Origin: an uncultured Hymenobacter sp.
GTDB lineage: Bacteria > Bacteroidota > Bacteroidia > Cytophagales > Hymenobacteraceae
Direction of reading: 5' to 3'
Length of the DNA: 64,000 nt
NCBI GenBank assembly: GCA_913776615.1
Contig: CAJYPK010000041.1
Span: 62,001-126,000 of the forward strand
The translations under genes and the position numbers were made by a program. Numbering within the stretch: position 1 is the first letter of the stretch; each line of letters starts with the position of its first letter. Under the pieces are notes generated by a model, which did not search any database, was not told the origin of the DNA, and saw nothing but the letters and a program-made list of their open reading frames with translations. This document shows positions 8,754 to 18,042 of the stretch, one piece after another.

Positions 8754-9440
8754 TTACTCCGGCCGCCGAAACAGCCGGCCCACCAGCAACGCCCCCGTCG
8801 CCACCAGCGCGCCCGTGGCCACGCGCCGCCACTTCTTGGTAGCGGGCGATTCGTACGCCTTGCCGCCGGCCAGCTCGGCCGTGACGGCGTTGAGCGACTT
8901 GACCTTGGCGGCGAAGTCGCCGGCTAGCTGGCCGCGGATGACGGTCATTTGCTGCAACACTTCGTCGAGTTCTTCGGGCAGGGCTTCTTCGAGCAGGGCG
9001 CGTACGCGCTTGGCCACGGTGGGCGACTTGCCATTGGTGGAGATGGCGATTTTGAGCTGGCCCTTCTGCACCACCGAGGAGAGGTAGAAATCGCAGAGCT
9101 CGGGCGTGTCGGCCACGTTGACGAGCAGGCGGCGGGCGCGGGCGGCGGCCTTGATGCGGTGGTGCAGGGCCGGATCGTCGGTGGCGGCGAAGACGATGTC
9201 GGTGGCGGCGAGGTCGGTTTCGAGCCAGCCGCGCTCGACGAGCTGGCAGCTAGGGTGGCTGGCCGCCAGGGCGCGCAACTCGGGCAGGAAGGTGAGGCTA
9301 ACTACCGTGACTGCCGTTTGGGGACTGCTGCGCAGAATGGCGGTGAGCTTTTCGAGGCCCACGTGGCCGCCGCCCACGAGCAGTACGCGTAGGGTTTCGA
9401 GCTTGAGAAAGGCGGGGAAAAGCGGGTTCTGGTCGGGCAT
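8754..9440 (-). CDS. Precorrin-2 dehydrogenase / siroheme ferrochelatase family protein with C-terminal membrane helix
   Basis: 228 aa. The family oxidises precorrin-2 to sirohydrochlorin with NAD+ (and in Met8p/CysG inserts iron) on the way to siroheme, the cofactor of sulfite and nitrite reductases. The Rossmann motif VLLVGGGHVGLEK is at about residues 19-31. FAATDDPALHHRI and NVADTPELCDFYLSSV are characteristic of the family, as is ISTNGKSPTVAKRVR. Unusual is the C-terminal hydrophobic stretch (about 205-221, TGALVATGALLVGRLF), which could tether the enzyme to the membrane. No cysG methyltransferase or sulfite reductase genes are adjacent. Confidence 0.88.
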   Translation of the reverse strand: MPDQNPLFPAFLKLETLRVLLVGGGHVGLEKLTAILRSSPQTAVTVVSLTFLPELRALAASHPSCQLVERGWLETDLAATDIVFAATDDPALHHRIKAAARARRLLVNVADTPELCDFYLSSVVQKGQLKIAISTNGKSPTVAKRVRALLEEALPEELDEVLQQMTVIRGQLAGDFAAKVKSLNAVTAELAGGKAYESPATKKWRRVATGALVATGALLVGRLFRRPE

Positions 9441-9768
9441 GGGGTGGGGGAGCGGTGGCCGCGTAGGGCAAGCTAGCGGCTAAGTTATTTCCGAGGTTGC
9501 ACCCGAAGGCAGTTCAGCGCCGGTCCATAATGCCTTAGGTACGAGGCGAGATACTCCGACGATGCCCGCTTGGTCGGTAGTGCTTAGAAACCGGACAAAT
9601 ATCGCATAGGCAGCGCTGCTCAATGCGCTGGCAAACGGCTTAGGACTAATGCAGCACAATATACCGCTCGGCCAGCTGCCGGCCCGGTTCCAACCACCGG
9701 GAGTTAACCATACCGTAACGCCCGGGTAACCCCTCCGTAGCGCCTTCCCGGTAGCTTTGTCTACCAGT
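9441..9768. other. Divergent intergenic region before the ECF sigma gene
   Basis: 328 bp between two divergent genes. I see no convincing small gene, long repeat or terminator. The only clear signal is TAGCTTTG at 9752-9759, which matches the TAnnTTTG -7 element and would give an almost leaderless mRNA for the sigma gene at 9769. Confidence 0.5.
9752..9759 (+). promoter_or_regulatory. -7-like element before the ECF sigma gene
   Basis: TAGCTTTG fits TAnnTTTG. No good -33 TTTG is visible at the expected distance. It ends 9 nt before the chosen start codon. Confidence 0.4.
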
Positions 9769-10338
9769 ATGACCTTCCCGCTTAGTTCATCTGATCAGGC
9801 TTATCTGACTGCGCTGGCGGCGGGCAATGAGCGGGCGTTCGAGGCGCTCTTCACTCGCTTCTACGGTGGGCTGCTGCGCTACGCCAAGTCTATTCTGCGC
9901 TACCCCACCGACGCGGCCGACGACGCCGTCGCCGAAGTCTTTTGTGCTTTGTGGGCCAGCCGGGCGCAGCTGACCGTGGCAGGCTCGCTGGCCGCCTACC
10001 TCTACACGGCCGTTAAGCACCGCTGCCTCGACAAGCTACGCGAGCAGCGCCGCTCTTTGCTGGAGGTGGCCGAGGAGCTGCCCCATACCCAGCCCGAAGC
10101 CGCCTACCAGCAGCCCGATCAGCTGCTGGCCTACCAGGAGCTGACCGCGCAGGTAGCGCACCTCATCGATCAGCTGCCAGCGCGCACGCGCCAGGTATTT
10201 CAGCTGCACCGCGACGGCGGCCTCACCTATGAGGAGCTGGCCGAGTTGCTGGGCATCTCGCTCAATTCGGTGAAGACGCACATGTTCCGGGCACTGCGTT
10301 TTTTGAAAACGGCCCTGTACGCCTCCGGGGTACAGTAG
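9769..10338 (+). CDS. ECF RNA polymerase sigma factor (FecI-like)
   Basis: 189 aa starting at ATG 9769 (MTFPLSSSDQ). Region 2 lies at about residues 20-85 (FEALFTRFYGGLLRYA, then DDAVAEVFCALW) and region 4 at about 125-180 (LPARTRQVFQLHRDGGLTYEE with the helix-turn-helix ISLNSVKTHMFRALRFL). It is followed by a FecR-type anti-sigma gene and an STN-containing SusC, the classic Bacteroidota arrangement in which substrate binding at the outer-membrane transporter signals through FecR to release the sigma factor. Confidence 0.93.
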   Translation: MTFPLSSSDQAYLTALAAGNERAFEALFTRFYGGLLRYAKSILRYPTDAADDAVAEVFCALWASRAQLTVAGSLAAYLYTAVKHRCLDKLREQRRSLLEVAEELPHTQPEAAYQQPDQLLAYQELTAQVAHLIDQLPARTRQVFQLHRDGGLTYEELAELLGISLNSVKTHMFRALRFLKTALYASGVQ

Positions 10339-10459
10339 GCGTGTTACGCGTTCATTACGTGCGTTACCATTCGGTTATCAGTCGTTTCGGGTGTCACGAG
10401 GTAGCGGCGCGGCGGCGTCTTAGAGGCAGATGGCTGCTTAGTGGTCATCCGGCCCTCAC

Positions 10460-11491
10460 TTGCAGCAAGAAGAAATTTACCTGCTCATTGCCCGCTACCT
10501 GGCCCGGCAAACTTCGTCGGACGAGAACGCGTGGCTCGCTACCTGGGTAGCGCAGGCCCCGGCCAACGAGCAGACGTTTGAGCAGCTCAAAACCGTGTGG
10601 CAGGCCAGCCCGGCGCCCGCCGCCCCGGCCGATACCACCGCCGCGCTGCACCGCCTCAAGGTGCGACTGGCCCAGCCAGCGCCGGCGGCGGAGCCGGCCC
10701 CCGAGCCCGTGGCCACCCCTCGCCCCTGGCGGCTGCGGTTACGGCGACCGGTGCAGCTGGCGGCGCTGGTGCTGCTACTGGCGAGCGCGCTGGGCGGCAC
10801 CTACTTTTACCATCAATACGAGCCTACCGTGGCCTACTTGCAGTACCGCACCCCGGCTGGCCGGCCGCAGCAGCTGCGCCTGGCCGATGGCACACTCGTG
10901 ACGCTGGCCCCGCAAAGCCAGCTGCGCTACCCGGCGCAGTTTGCCGGGGCCAGCCGGGAGGTATACCTGGAAGGCGAGGCGTTTTTTGAGGTAACCAAAA
11001 ATCCGCACCGGCCCTTTCGGGTGCACAGCGGCGACTGGGTGACGCAGGTGCTGGGCACCAAATTCAACGTGAGCGCCGTGCGCGGGGCCGGCGAGCTGGC
11101 CGTGTCGCTGGTAGAAGGTAAAGTAGAAGTAGCTGACAAGCAGGGTAAATACCTGCTGACTCCGGGCCAGCAATTGCGCACCGACCACGCCACGGGGCGC
11201 ATCTACCGGCAGGCGTTCAACCCGGCCAGGGTGCTGGCCTGGCGCAGCAACAAGCTGGTGTTTCAAAACGAAAAGCTGGCCGACGTGGCGGGCCAGCTGG
11301 AGCGGCGCTACGGGGTGAAACTGGTGTTTGCCGACCCCGCCACCGCCGACGTGCGCCTCTGGGCCACCTTCGACAACGAGCCCCTGCCGGCAGTGCTGGC
11401 CGCCCTGCGCCTGGCCGGCCACCTCAGCTACCGGCAGGAGGGGCAAACCATTTACCTCAGCCAGCTACCGGCCGGGGCAGGAAGTGATTAG
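10460..11491 (+). CDS. FecR family anti-sigma factor
   Basis: 343 aa with a TTG start (MQQEEIYLLIARYL); no ATG is available nearby. It has a cytoplasmic N-terminal helical domain (about 1-60), a Pro/Ala linker, one transmembrane helix (about 94-115, VQLAALVLLLASALGGTYFY) and a periplasmic FecR domain with RLADGTLVTLAPQSQLRYP and GEAFFEV. It ends in a DUF4974-type C-terminal domain (KLVFQNEKLADVAGQLERRY). By family knowledge it holds the sigma factor encoded just upstream inactive and receives a signal from the STN domain of the SusC protein encoded downstream. Confidence 0.93.
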   Translation: MQQEEIYLLIARYLARQTSSDENAWLATWVAQAPANEQTFEQLKTVWQASPAPAAPADTTAALHRLKVRLAQPAPAAEPAPEPVATPRPWRLRLRRPVQLAALVLLLASALGGTYFYHQYEPTVAYLQYRTPAGRPQQLRLADGTLVTLAPQSQLRYPAQFAGASREVYLEGEAFFEVTKNPHRPFRVHSGDWVTQVLGTKFNVSAVRGAGELAVSLVEGKVEVADKQGKYLLTPGQQLRTDHATGRIYRQAFNPARVLAWRSNKLVFQNEKLADVAGQLERRYGVKLVFADPATADVRLWATFDNEPLPAVLAALRLAGHLSYRQEGQTIYLSQLPAGAGSD

Positions 11492-11622
11492 TGTTTGTAA
11501 AACAGCTGATTACGGCGAAATAACCCGCCCTATCAGGATGAGTGCCGACCCCGCTAAGCGGCCGGCGCAGTGAAGAAAGACTGTAAACCCTACCTACCGA
11601 AGTACGCCCCGGCGTGATTGTT

Positions 11623-14600
11623 ATGAAAAAACCGAGATACCCCCACTTGGGACGGGGCTGGCAAAGCGCGCTCGTAAGCCTGGGGCTGGCCACGCTGAGC
11701 CCGGCCCCGGTCGCCCTGGCCAACTCGCTGGCCGCCAAGCAAGAGCCCACCGTGGTGCCCTGCGCCCTCACCGTGCGGCAGCAGCCGCTGGCCGAGGTAC
11801 TGGCCAGCATCGAGCAGCAAACCGGCTACCGCTTTTTGTACGTGGACCAGGCCAACCGGCTGGGCCGGCGCATTAGCGTGGATGCCCCGCACAGCACCTT
11901 ACAGGTGGTATTGCAACTGGTAGCGGCGCAGGCCGGCGTGCAGTTTACGGTGCAGGACAAGCGCATTCTGGTGAAGGCGGTGGCGGCCAGGGCCGACGTG
12001 CCGGTGAAGGGCCGCGTGGTGGATGCCCAGGGCGCGGCCCTGCCCGGCGTTTCCATCCGGGTGAAGGATAGTCCGCTGGGCACTACTACTACCAACGATG
12101 GTAGCTATCAGCTGAGCGTACCCGCGGGCAGCACGCTGATTTTTAGCTTTATCGGCTACGTGGCCGAACAATTAACGGTAGGCGAGAAAACCACCTATGA
12201 CGTAACGTTGCGCGAGGACGCGACCAGTCTCGACGAAGTGGTGGTTACCTCGCTGGGTATCAAGCGCGAGGAGCGGGAGCTGGGCTACGCCAATGCGAAA
12301 GTTTCCACCGAGCAGCTTACCGAAGCCAAGTCCAACAACTGGACCGACGCCCTGTCGGGTAAGGTGGCGGGGCTAAACCTGATTCGCTCGGGCGGCGGGC
12401 CAGCGGGCTCCAACCGCATTGTGCTGCGGGGCGAAAGCTCGCTGGCCGGCGACAACGACGCCCTCATCGTGGTGGACGGTGTGGTGCTGGGCGGCAGCAA
12501 CCGCGCCACCGGCAACGGCAGCACCGCCTACTTGCAGAGCGAGTCGCCGGTCGATTTCGGCACCAGCCTCAACGATATCAACCCCGAAGACATCGAGTCG
12601 GTGACGGTGCTCAAAGGCCCTGGTGCCACGGCCCTCTACGGCGCGCGCGGCGGCAACGGCGCGGTCATCATCACCACCAAATCGGGCAAGGCCCGGCCCA
12701 AGGGCATCGGCGTTACCTTCAACTCGAATTCGGCCTTCGAGTCGATTTCGCGCTGGCCCGATTACCAGTACGAATACGGCCAGGGCTCGGCGGGCGAGAA
12801 CTACTATTCCTATGGCGCCTCGGCCGATGGCCCCAGCACGCGCAGCACCAGCTCGGCCTGGGGGCCGAAGTTCAACGGGCAGTCCTATTTTCAGTACGAC
12901 CCCGCCACCAACGCGGCGGGCACCGAGCGTACGCCCTGGGTGGCCTACCCCAACAACCGCAAGGACTTCTTCCAGACCGGCAAGACGTTTACCAACACCA
13001 TTGCCATCGACGGGGCGACCGACCGCACGGCCGTACGCCTGTCGCTCACCAACTTACAGAATACCTGGATTATTCCCAACACCGGCTACGACCGCAATAC
13101 GGTGGCCCTGTCGGCCAGCCACAAGGTCACCGACAGGCTCCAGGTGTCGGCCAAAGTGAACTACACCAACCGGGCCAGCGACAACCTGCCCTCGACCGGC
13201 TACAACAACCAGACGATTATGTACTGGGCCATTTTGCAGGTGCCCAACGGCAACCTCGACTGGCTTAAAGACTACTGGGCCCCCGGCGCGGTGGGCGTGA
13301 CGCAGCGCTACCCTTTCAGCAGTTTGGTAGATAATCCCTATCTAATTGCCAATGAGATGCTAAACAAGTCGAATCGCAACTCGCTCACCGGCAACGTGCA
13401 GGTGAATTACAAGTTTGGCAAGGACTGGAACCTGATGCTGCGCTCGGCCCTGGACTACTCGTACGAGGCACGCTCGCAGCAGCGCCCCAAGGACACCGAG
13501 CGGTACAAGGACGGGATGTTTCGGACGCAGAGCATTTTCTCGCAGGAAACCAACCACGATTTTCTGTTGCAGTACGCCCACACGTTCGGGCAGTTCGACG
13601 TTAGCGCCTCGGCGGGCGGCAGCAGCCTGCGCAACCGCTACGACAAAAACGAGCTGCGCGCCGAGCGCCTGCTCTACCCGCAGGTATTCACCTTTGCCAA
13701 CAGCCGCGACCTGCCCGTGGCGCTTCCTTACCGGGCCGATTTTGCGGTCAATAGCTTCTACGGGCTGGCTACGGTGGCGTACCGCAAGCTGCTGTACCTC
13801 GACCTGACGGGCCGCCAGGATTGGACCAGCACCCTGGCTACGGCCACTTCGACGGCGGCCTCGCGGGTACCCTTTTACCCCTCGGCCAGCCTGAGCACCA
13901 TCGTGTCGGACCTCGTGCCGCTGCCCGAAATCGTGTCGTTTGCCAAGCTGCGGGCCTCGTGGGCGCGGGTGGGCAGCGGCGGCACCACGCCCTACCTCAC
14001 GGCCTATACCTACGCCGTGGCCACGGGCTACCCCTCGGGCTTGTCCAACCCCACCTCCATCGCCAACGCCGGCCTGAAGCCGCGCAGCACCGAGAGCCTG
14101 GAGCTGGGCGCGGACCTGCGCTTTCTGCGCAACCGCCTCGGGCTCGACGTGACGGTGTACCGCAATAATACCTCTAACCAGATTCTGAGCGCGCCCATCG
14201 ACCGCTCGGCGGGCTACAACGAGGTGGTAATCAACGCCGGCCTCGTGCGCAACCAGGGCTTGGAAATTCAGGCCAACGCCACGGTGCTGGCCCCACCGCA
14301 GGGCCTGGGCTGGCGCGTGTACGGCACCTTCACCGCCAACCGCAACCAAGTGGTGGAGCTGGCCGATAGCCTGCTCACCTACCAGCTCCAGCGCGGCCCC
14401 GGCGGCCGGGGTACGGTGGAGGCCCGGCCCGGCGGCAGCATGGGTGCCATCTACGGCCGGGGCTACGAGCGTGCCCCCGATGGGCAGATTATCTACGAAA
14501 ACGGCTACCCCGTGCTGGGCGACGCCAGCAAGTACCTCGCCAACGCTCTGCCGCAGTGGAAGGCCAGCGCCGGCACCGAGTTTAGTTACAAGCGGCTGCG

Positions 14601-15087
14601 GCTGAGCGTCTTGTTCGACGGGCAATTCGGGGCCAAGGCGTATTCGCTCACCAATGCCTCGCTGGCCGAGGGGGGCAAAACCACCATCACGCTGCCCGGC
14701 CGCTACAACGGTATTATCGGCCAGGGGGTGATTCGCAACAGCGACGGCACCTTCCGGCCCAACGACGTGGTAGCCGACAATATCGTGACCTACTACAACG
14801 CTCACTACGGCCGCGACAACGTGGAAGCTAACCTCTTCCGCACCGACTTCATCAAGCTGCGCGAAATGCGCCTCGACTACGCGCTGCCTACGGGCCTGCT
14901 GCGCAAGCTTCGGCTCACGCAGGCCTCGCTGGGCGTGTACGGCCGCGACCTGCTCATTATCAGCAACTGGCCCGCTTTCGACCCCGAATTCGGTACCCTC
15001 AACAACGGCTCCATCGACCTGGGCTTCGAGCTGGGGCAGTTCCCGAGCACCCGCACGGTGGGGCTGAACCTGACGGTGGGGATTTAG
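11623..15087 (+). CDS. SusC/RagA-type TonB-linked outer membrane transporter with STN signalling domain
   Basis: 1154 aa from ATG 11623. After the signal peptide there is a secretin/TonB short N-terminal (STN) domain (LAEVLASIEQQTGYRFLYV...VDAPHSTLQVVLQ), then a carboxypeptidase-regulatory-like domain (KGRVVDAQGAALPGVSIRV), a TonB-box region (LDEVVVTSLGIKR), the plug with SLAGDNDALIVVDGV and TVLKGPGATALYGARGGNGA, and a long beta-barrel ending in an aromatic-poor but hydrophobic strand. The STN domain ties it to the sigma/FecR pair directly upstream. It works with the SusD lipoprotein that follows. The substrate is not readable from the barrel; the downstream phosphoesterases suggest phosphorylated organics. 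Confidence 0.95.
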   Translation: MKKPRYPHLGRGWQSALVSLGLATLSPAPVALANSLAAKQEPTVVPCALTVRQQPLAEVLASIEQQTGYRFLYVDQANRLGRRISVDAPHSTLQVVLQLVAAQAGVQFTVQDKRILVKAVAARADVPVKGRVVDAQGAALPGVSIRVKDSPLGTTTTNDGSYQLSVPAGSTLIFSFIGYVAEQLTVGEKTTYDVTLREDATSLDEVVVTSLGIKREERELGYANAKVSTEQLTEAKSNNWTDALSGKVAGLNLIRSGGGPAGSNRIVLRGESSLAGDNDALIVVDGVVLGGSNRATGNGSTAYLQSESPVDFGTSLNDINPEDIESVTVLKGPGATALYGARGGNGAVIITTKSGKARPKGIGVTFNSNSAFESISRWPDYQYEYGQGSAGENYYSYGASADGPSTRSTSSAWGPKFNGQSYFQYDPATNAAGTERTPWVAYPNNRKDFFQTGKTFTNTIAIDGATDRTAVRLSLTNLQNTWIIPNTGYDRNTVALSASHKVTDRLQVSAKVNYTNRASDNLPSTGYNNQTIMYWAILQVPNGNLDWLKDYWAPGAVGVTQRYPFSSLVDNPYLIANEMLNKSNRNSLTGNVQVNYKFGKDWNLMLRSALDYSYEARSQQRPKDTERYKDGMFRTQSIFSQETNHDFLLQYAHTFGQFDVSASAGGSSLRNRYDKNELRAERLLYPQVFTFANSRDLPVALPYRADFAVNSFYGLATVAYRKLLYLDLTGRQDWTSTLATATSTAASRVPFYPSASLSTIVSDLVPLPEIVSFAKLRASWARVGSGGTTPYLTAYTYAVATGYPSGLSNPTSIANAGLKPRSTESLELGADLRFLRNRLGLDVTVYRNNTSNQILSAPIDRSAGYNEVVINAGLVRNQGLEIQANATVLAPPQGLGWRVYGTFTANRNQVVELADSLLTYQLQRGPGGRGTVEARPGGSMGAIYGRGYERAPDGQIIYENGYPVLGDASKYLANALPQWKASAGTEFSYKRLRLSVLFDGQFGAKAYSLTNASLAEGGKTTITLPGRYNGIIGQGVIRNSDGTFRPNDVVADNIVTYYNAHYGRDNVEANLFRTDFIKLREMRLDYALPTGLLRKLRLTQASLGVYGRDLLIISNWPAFDPEFGTLNNGSIDLGFELGQFPSTRTVGLNLTVGI

Positions 15088-15129
15088 TCTTGTTGTCCTC
15101 GATATTATTATTTATCAAGAAGTTATCTC

Positions 15130-16590
15130 GTGAAAAAGCTACTCGCCTACTTCCTTCTCGCCGCCGCTAGCATTACCACCTTCTCGGCCTGCACCAAAGG
15201 CTTCGAGGAGCTCAACATCAACCCCAACCAAAACCCCAATGTGGTGCCGGAAGCGCTGCTGGCCCCCGCCCTCACCGACCTGGTGAAGCGCAACATGGAC
15301 CGCGCCTTCCGCATTACCAACGAGCTGATGCAGGTGCACGTGTCGCGGGTCGATAACGACGAGTTTCACCGCTACGTCATCCGCTCGGCGGAGGCCGACT
15401 ACATGTGGAATGCCTGGTACACCCAGCTGACCGATTTCCGCGACATGTACGCCAGCGCCGCCGCGCTCAAGAGCAACACGTTTATGGCCATCGCCCGCAT
15501 CTGCGAGGTCTGGACGTTTTCGCTGCTCACCGACACCTTCGGCGACGTGCCGTACTCGGAAGCCATTCAGGGCCGCGCCGGGGTACTGCTGCCTAAGTTT
15601 GACCGCCAGGAGGATATCTACCGCGACTTGTTTATCAAGCTCGAAGAAGCCAACGAACTGCTGAAAACCAACGTCAACCTGAGTGCCGACCAAGCCCAGC
15701 TCGACCCCTTGTTTCAGGGCAACGCGCTGAAGTGGCGCAAGTTTGGCAACTCGCTCTACCTGCGCCTGTTGCTGCGCGTATCCAACCGCACCGACGCCGT
15801 GGCCAACGGCCTGAGCCCGCAGGCCAAGCTGCGCGACATGGTAAATACCAACCCCGGCAGCTACCCGCTCATCGCCAACAACTCGGAATCGGCCATCCTG
15901 CGCTGGACGGGCACGGCGCCCTACCAGTCGCCCTTCCAGACTTATCGCACGGCCGACTTCACGGCGTTCAGCTCGATGAGCGAGTTTTTCATCAACAACC
16001 TACTGGAGTGGAACGACCCGCGCCTGGCCAAATGGGCTACGCTTTCCAACGGCACCTACGAGGGTATTCCCAGCGGCTACCTGCCGGCCCAGATTCCGGC
16101 CGCCAAATCGACCTACCCCACGGCCCTCATGACCGAGCCGCTGCTGGGTAATATTCTCAACTACCCCGAAGTGCAGCTCAACCTGGCCGAGGCCGCCCTG
16201 CGCGGCTGGATCAGCGGCGACGCCAAAGCTTACTACGAAACCGGCGCCACCAACGGCATCACGCTCTGGGGCCTGCCCGTGCCCAGCGGCTTCCTGACCA
16301 ATGCCGACGTGCAGTGGAGCCCCACCAGCCCCGAGGCCAAGCGCCTCGACCAGATTCACGTGCAGAAATACTACGCGCTGTTTTTTACCGACTTTCAGCA
16401 GTGGTTTGAGTACCGCCGCACCGGCCACCCGGTGCTGCCGCTGGGCCCCGGCCTGCGCAACAATCGCCAGATGCCAGCCCGCCTCAACTACCCGGTCTAC
16501 GTGCAGTCGCTCAACCAGGTGAACTACCAGGCCGCCGTGGCCGACCAGGGGCCGGATGACATCAACACTAAAGTATGGTGGCAGCAATAA
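15130..16590 (+). CDS. SusD/RagB-like nutrient-binding lipoprotein
   Basis: 486 aa, GTG start 42 nt after the SusC stop codon. The signal peptide ends in the lipobox SAC (MKKLLAYFLLAAASITTFSA then C). The N-terminal sequence CTKGFEELNINPNQNPN is typical of the SusD-like group 2 family. The helical core contains AARICEVWTFSLLTDTFGDVPY-like family signatures. It is expected to sit on the cell surface as the lid of the SusC channel encoded upstream. Confidence 0.93.
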   Translation: MKKLLAYFLLAAASITTFSACTKGFEELNINPNQNPNVVPEALLAPALTDLVKRNMDRAFRITNELMQVHVSRVDNDEFHRYVIRSAEADYMWNAWYTQLTDFRDMYASAAALKSNTFMAIARICEVWTFSLLTDTFGDVPYSEAIQGRAGVLLPKFDRQEDIYRDLFIKLEEANELLKTNVNLSADQAQLDPLFQGNALKWRKFGNSLYLRLLLRVSNRTDAVANGLSPQAKLRDMVNTNPGSYPLIANNSESAILRWTGTAPYQSPFQTYRTADFTAFSSMSEFFINNLLEWNDPRLAKWATLSNGTYEGIPSGYLPAQIPAAKSTYPTALMTEPLLGNILNYPEVQLNLAEAALRGWISGDAKAYYETGATNGITLWGLPVPSGFLTNADVQWSPTSPEAKRLDQIHVQKYYALFFTDFQQWFEYRRTGHPVLPLGPGLRNNRQMPARLNYPVYVQSLNQVNYQAAVADQGPDDINTKVWWQQ

Positions 16591-16623
16591 GGCCGTACCG
16601 TACTTTTTCTTTCTCGCAAGTCA

Positions 16624-17910
16624 ATGAACAATAAGCTTTTCGTCGGGCTATGCTGGGCCGCCACGGCCCTGGCCGCTACTGGCTGCCTGGAAAAAGACCC
16701 CGATTACGCCGCTGGGGCTCCCAGCCCGCTCATTTCGCTCGAAGACGTGCGCCGCCTCTACCAGGGTACCGACGTGGTGCTGGAAGCGGCTCAGCTCTCG
16801 GGCGCGCACCAGGTTACCGGCCTCGTGGTGTCGGATGCCGCGGGCGGCAACGTGCCCGGGGGCACCACCAGCCTCGTGGTGCAAAGCACGCGGCGCGGCG
16901 TGGTGCGCGGCATTCTCATTCCGCTGAGTGGCCCCGCCGCGACCTTCGCGGTGGGCGACTCGGTGGTAGTCGATATCAAAGGGGCTACCCTGGCCCGCCG
17001 GGCGGGCTCGCTGCGCCTGGAAGGCATCGCGCCCGACCGCGTGCGGAAAATCAGCAGCCGCAACGCCGTGACCACCCGCGACATCAACGTGAGTACGCTG
17101 ACTGCCAGCTTCGAAGCCTACGAGAGTACGTTGGTGCGCATTACGGGTAGCGGGCTCACGCCGCTGCCCGTGTCGGGCGAGACTTACGCCGGTGATAAGA
17201 CCCTGGCCGACGGCGCGGGCAACCGCCTGACGTTGCATACCGAGCCCACGGCCGCCTTCGCCGCCCGGCGCGTGCCAGCCAGCGCTACCTTCGTCGGCAT
17301 TGCGGTGGGGGGGCTCGATGCCGCGACCCAGACCGTGGCCCCGCAGCTGTGGCTGCGCACCGCCGCTGATGCCCTCGACCCCAGCGGCCCCATCTACGCC
17401 AAGTTTCCGGAAAGCTTCGAGGCCGTGCCGCAGGCCACCAAGGGCAGCTACAATATGAACACGGTCGCCGTGCCCGACAACACGGTAACCTTCGGCACCG
17501 GCCCCTGGAAGCTGTACCAGAGCATCCTGGGCAACACCTCGGGCCGCGACCGCTACACCGGCACCCAGGGCATTCGCATGCAGCAGGGCCTCACCGAGTC
17601 GGCCACGGTCGAGATGAAATTTGACCTACCCAACGGCGCGACCAAGGTCACGCTGCTCTACGGGGCCTACTACACCGACGCGGCCAGCTCGTGGAAGCTG
17701 GAGTATTCGCAGGACCAGGGTGCCACCTGGCAGCAGACCGGCACCACCGTCACCGACGCCGGCAACTTCCAGCGTACCATCACCTTCCTGATGAACATCA
17801 GCGGGCCGGTACGCTTCCGCATCAATAAGCTGGGCCTGGGACCGAGCAACCCGCCCACCGTGCTCAATGGTCGCCTGGGGCTCGACGATATCGCCATTTA
17901 CGAGAATTAA
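16624..17910 (+). CDS. DUF5689 domain lipoprotein with C-terminal jelly-roll-like domain
   Basis: 428 aa; signal peptide with lipobox ATGC. The N-terminal half (PLISLEDVRRLYQG, LVVSDAAGGNVPGGTTSLVVQ, RGILIPL) matches the DUF5689 family, an OB-like fold often encoded beside SusC/SusD. The C-terminal part (FPESFEAVPQATKGSYN...GIRMQQG...SSWKLEYSQDQGATW) resembles choice-of-anchor/carbohydrate-binding-like jelly-roll domains of Bacteroidota surface proteins. It lies 33 nt after susD and is probably co-transcribed. A surface binding role is inferred. Confidence 0.85.
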   Translation: MNNKLFVGLCWAATALAATGCLEKDPDYAAGAPSPLISLEDVRRLYQGTDVVLEAAQLSGAHQVTGLVVSDAAGGNVPGGTTSLVVQSTRRGVVRGILIPLSGPAATFAVGDSVVVDIKGATLARRAGSLRLEGIAPDRVRKISSRNAVTTRDINVSTLTASFEAYESTLVRITGSGLTPLPVSGETYAGDKTLADGAGNRLTLHTEPTAAFAARRVPASATFVGIAVGGLDAATQTVAPQLWLRTAADALDPSGPIYAKFPESFEAVPQATKGSYNMNTVAVPDNTVTFGTGPWKLYQSILGNTSGRDRYTGTQGIRMQQGLTESATVEMKFDLPNGATKVTLLYGAYYTDAASSWKLEYSQDQGATWQQTGTTVTDAGNFQRTITFLMNISGPVRFRINKLGLGPSNPPTVLNGRLGLDDIAIYEN

Positions 17911-17913
17911 CAA

Positions 17914-18030
17914 GTTGCGCGGACTTTGTAGTCCGCGTGCGTCGCATGCACAGTGCCTGAAAGGGACCGGATATCCTCCCCAGCACCAACTACTCACTAC
18001 TCCCTTTCGCGGACGGCAAGTCCGCGCAAC
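17914..18030. repeat. Inverted repeat, family A (diverged copy)
   Basis: Left arm 17914-17937 and right arm 18008-18030 share GTTGCGCGGACT and AGTCCGCG but differ in the inner loop (TTTGTA versus TTGCC-type). Each arm still forms its own 7-8 bp hairpin. It lies inside the presumed operon, directly before the phosphoesterase gene. Confidence 0.8.
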
Positions 18031-18042
18031 TCCTCCTTTCCT

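Noticed and set aside
17953..18042. N-terminal extension of the metallophosphoesterase
   Set aside because: It runs through the family A repeat, while the ATG at 18043 begins a proper twin-arginine-type signal.
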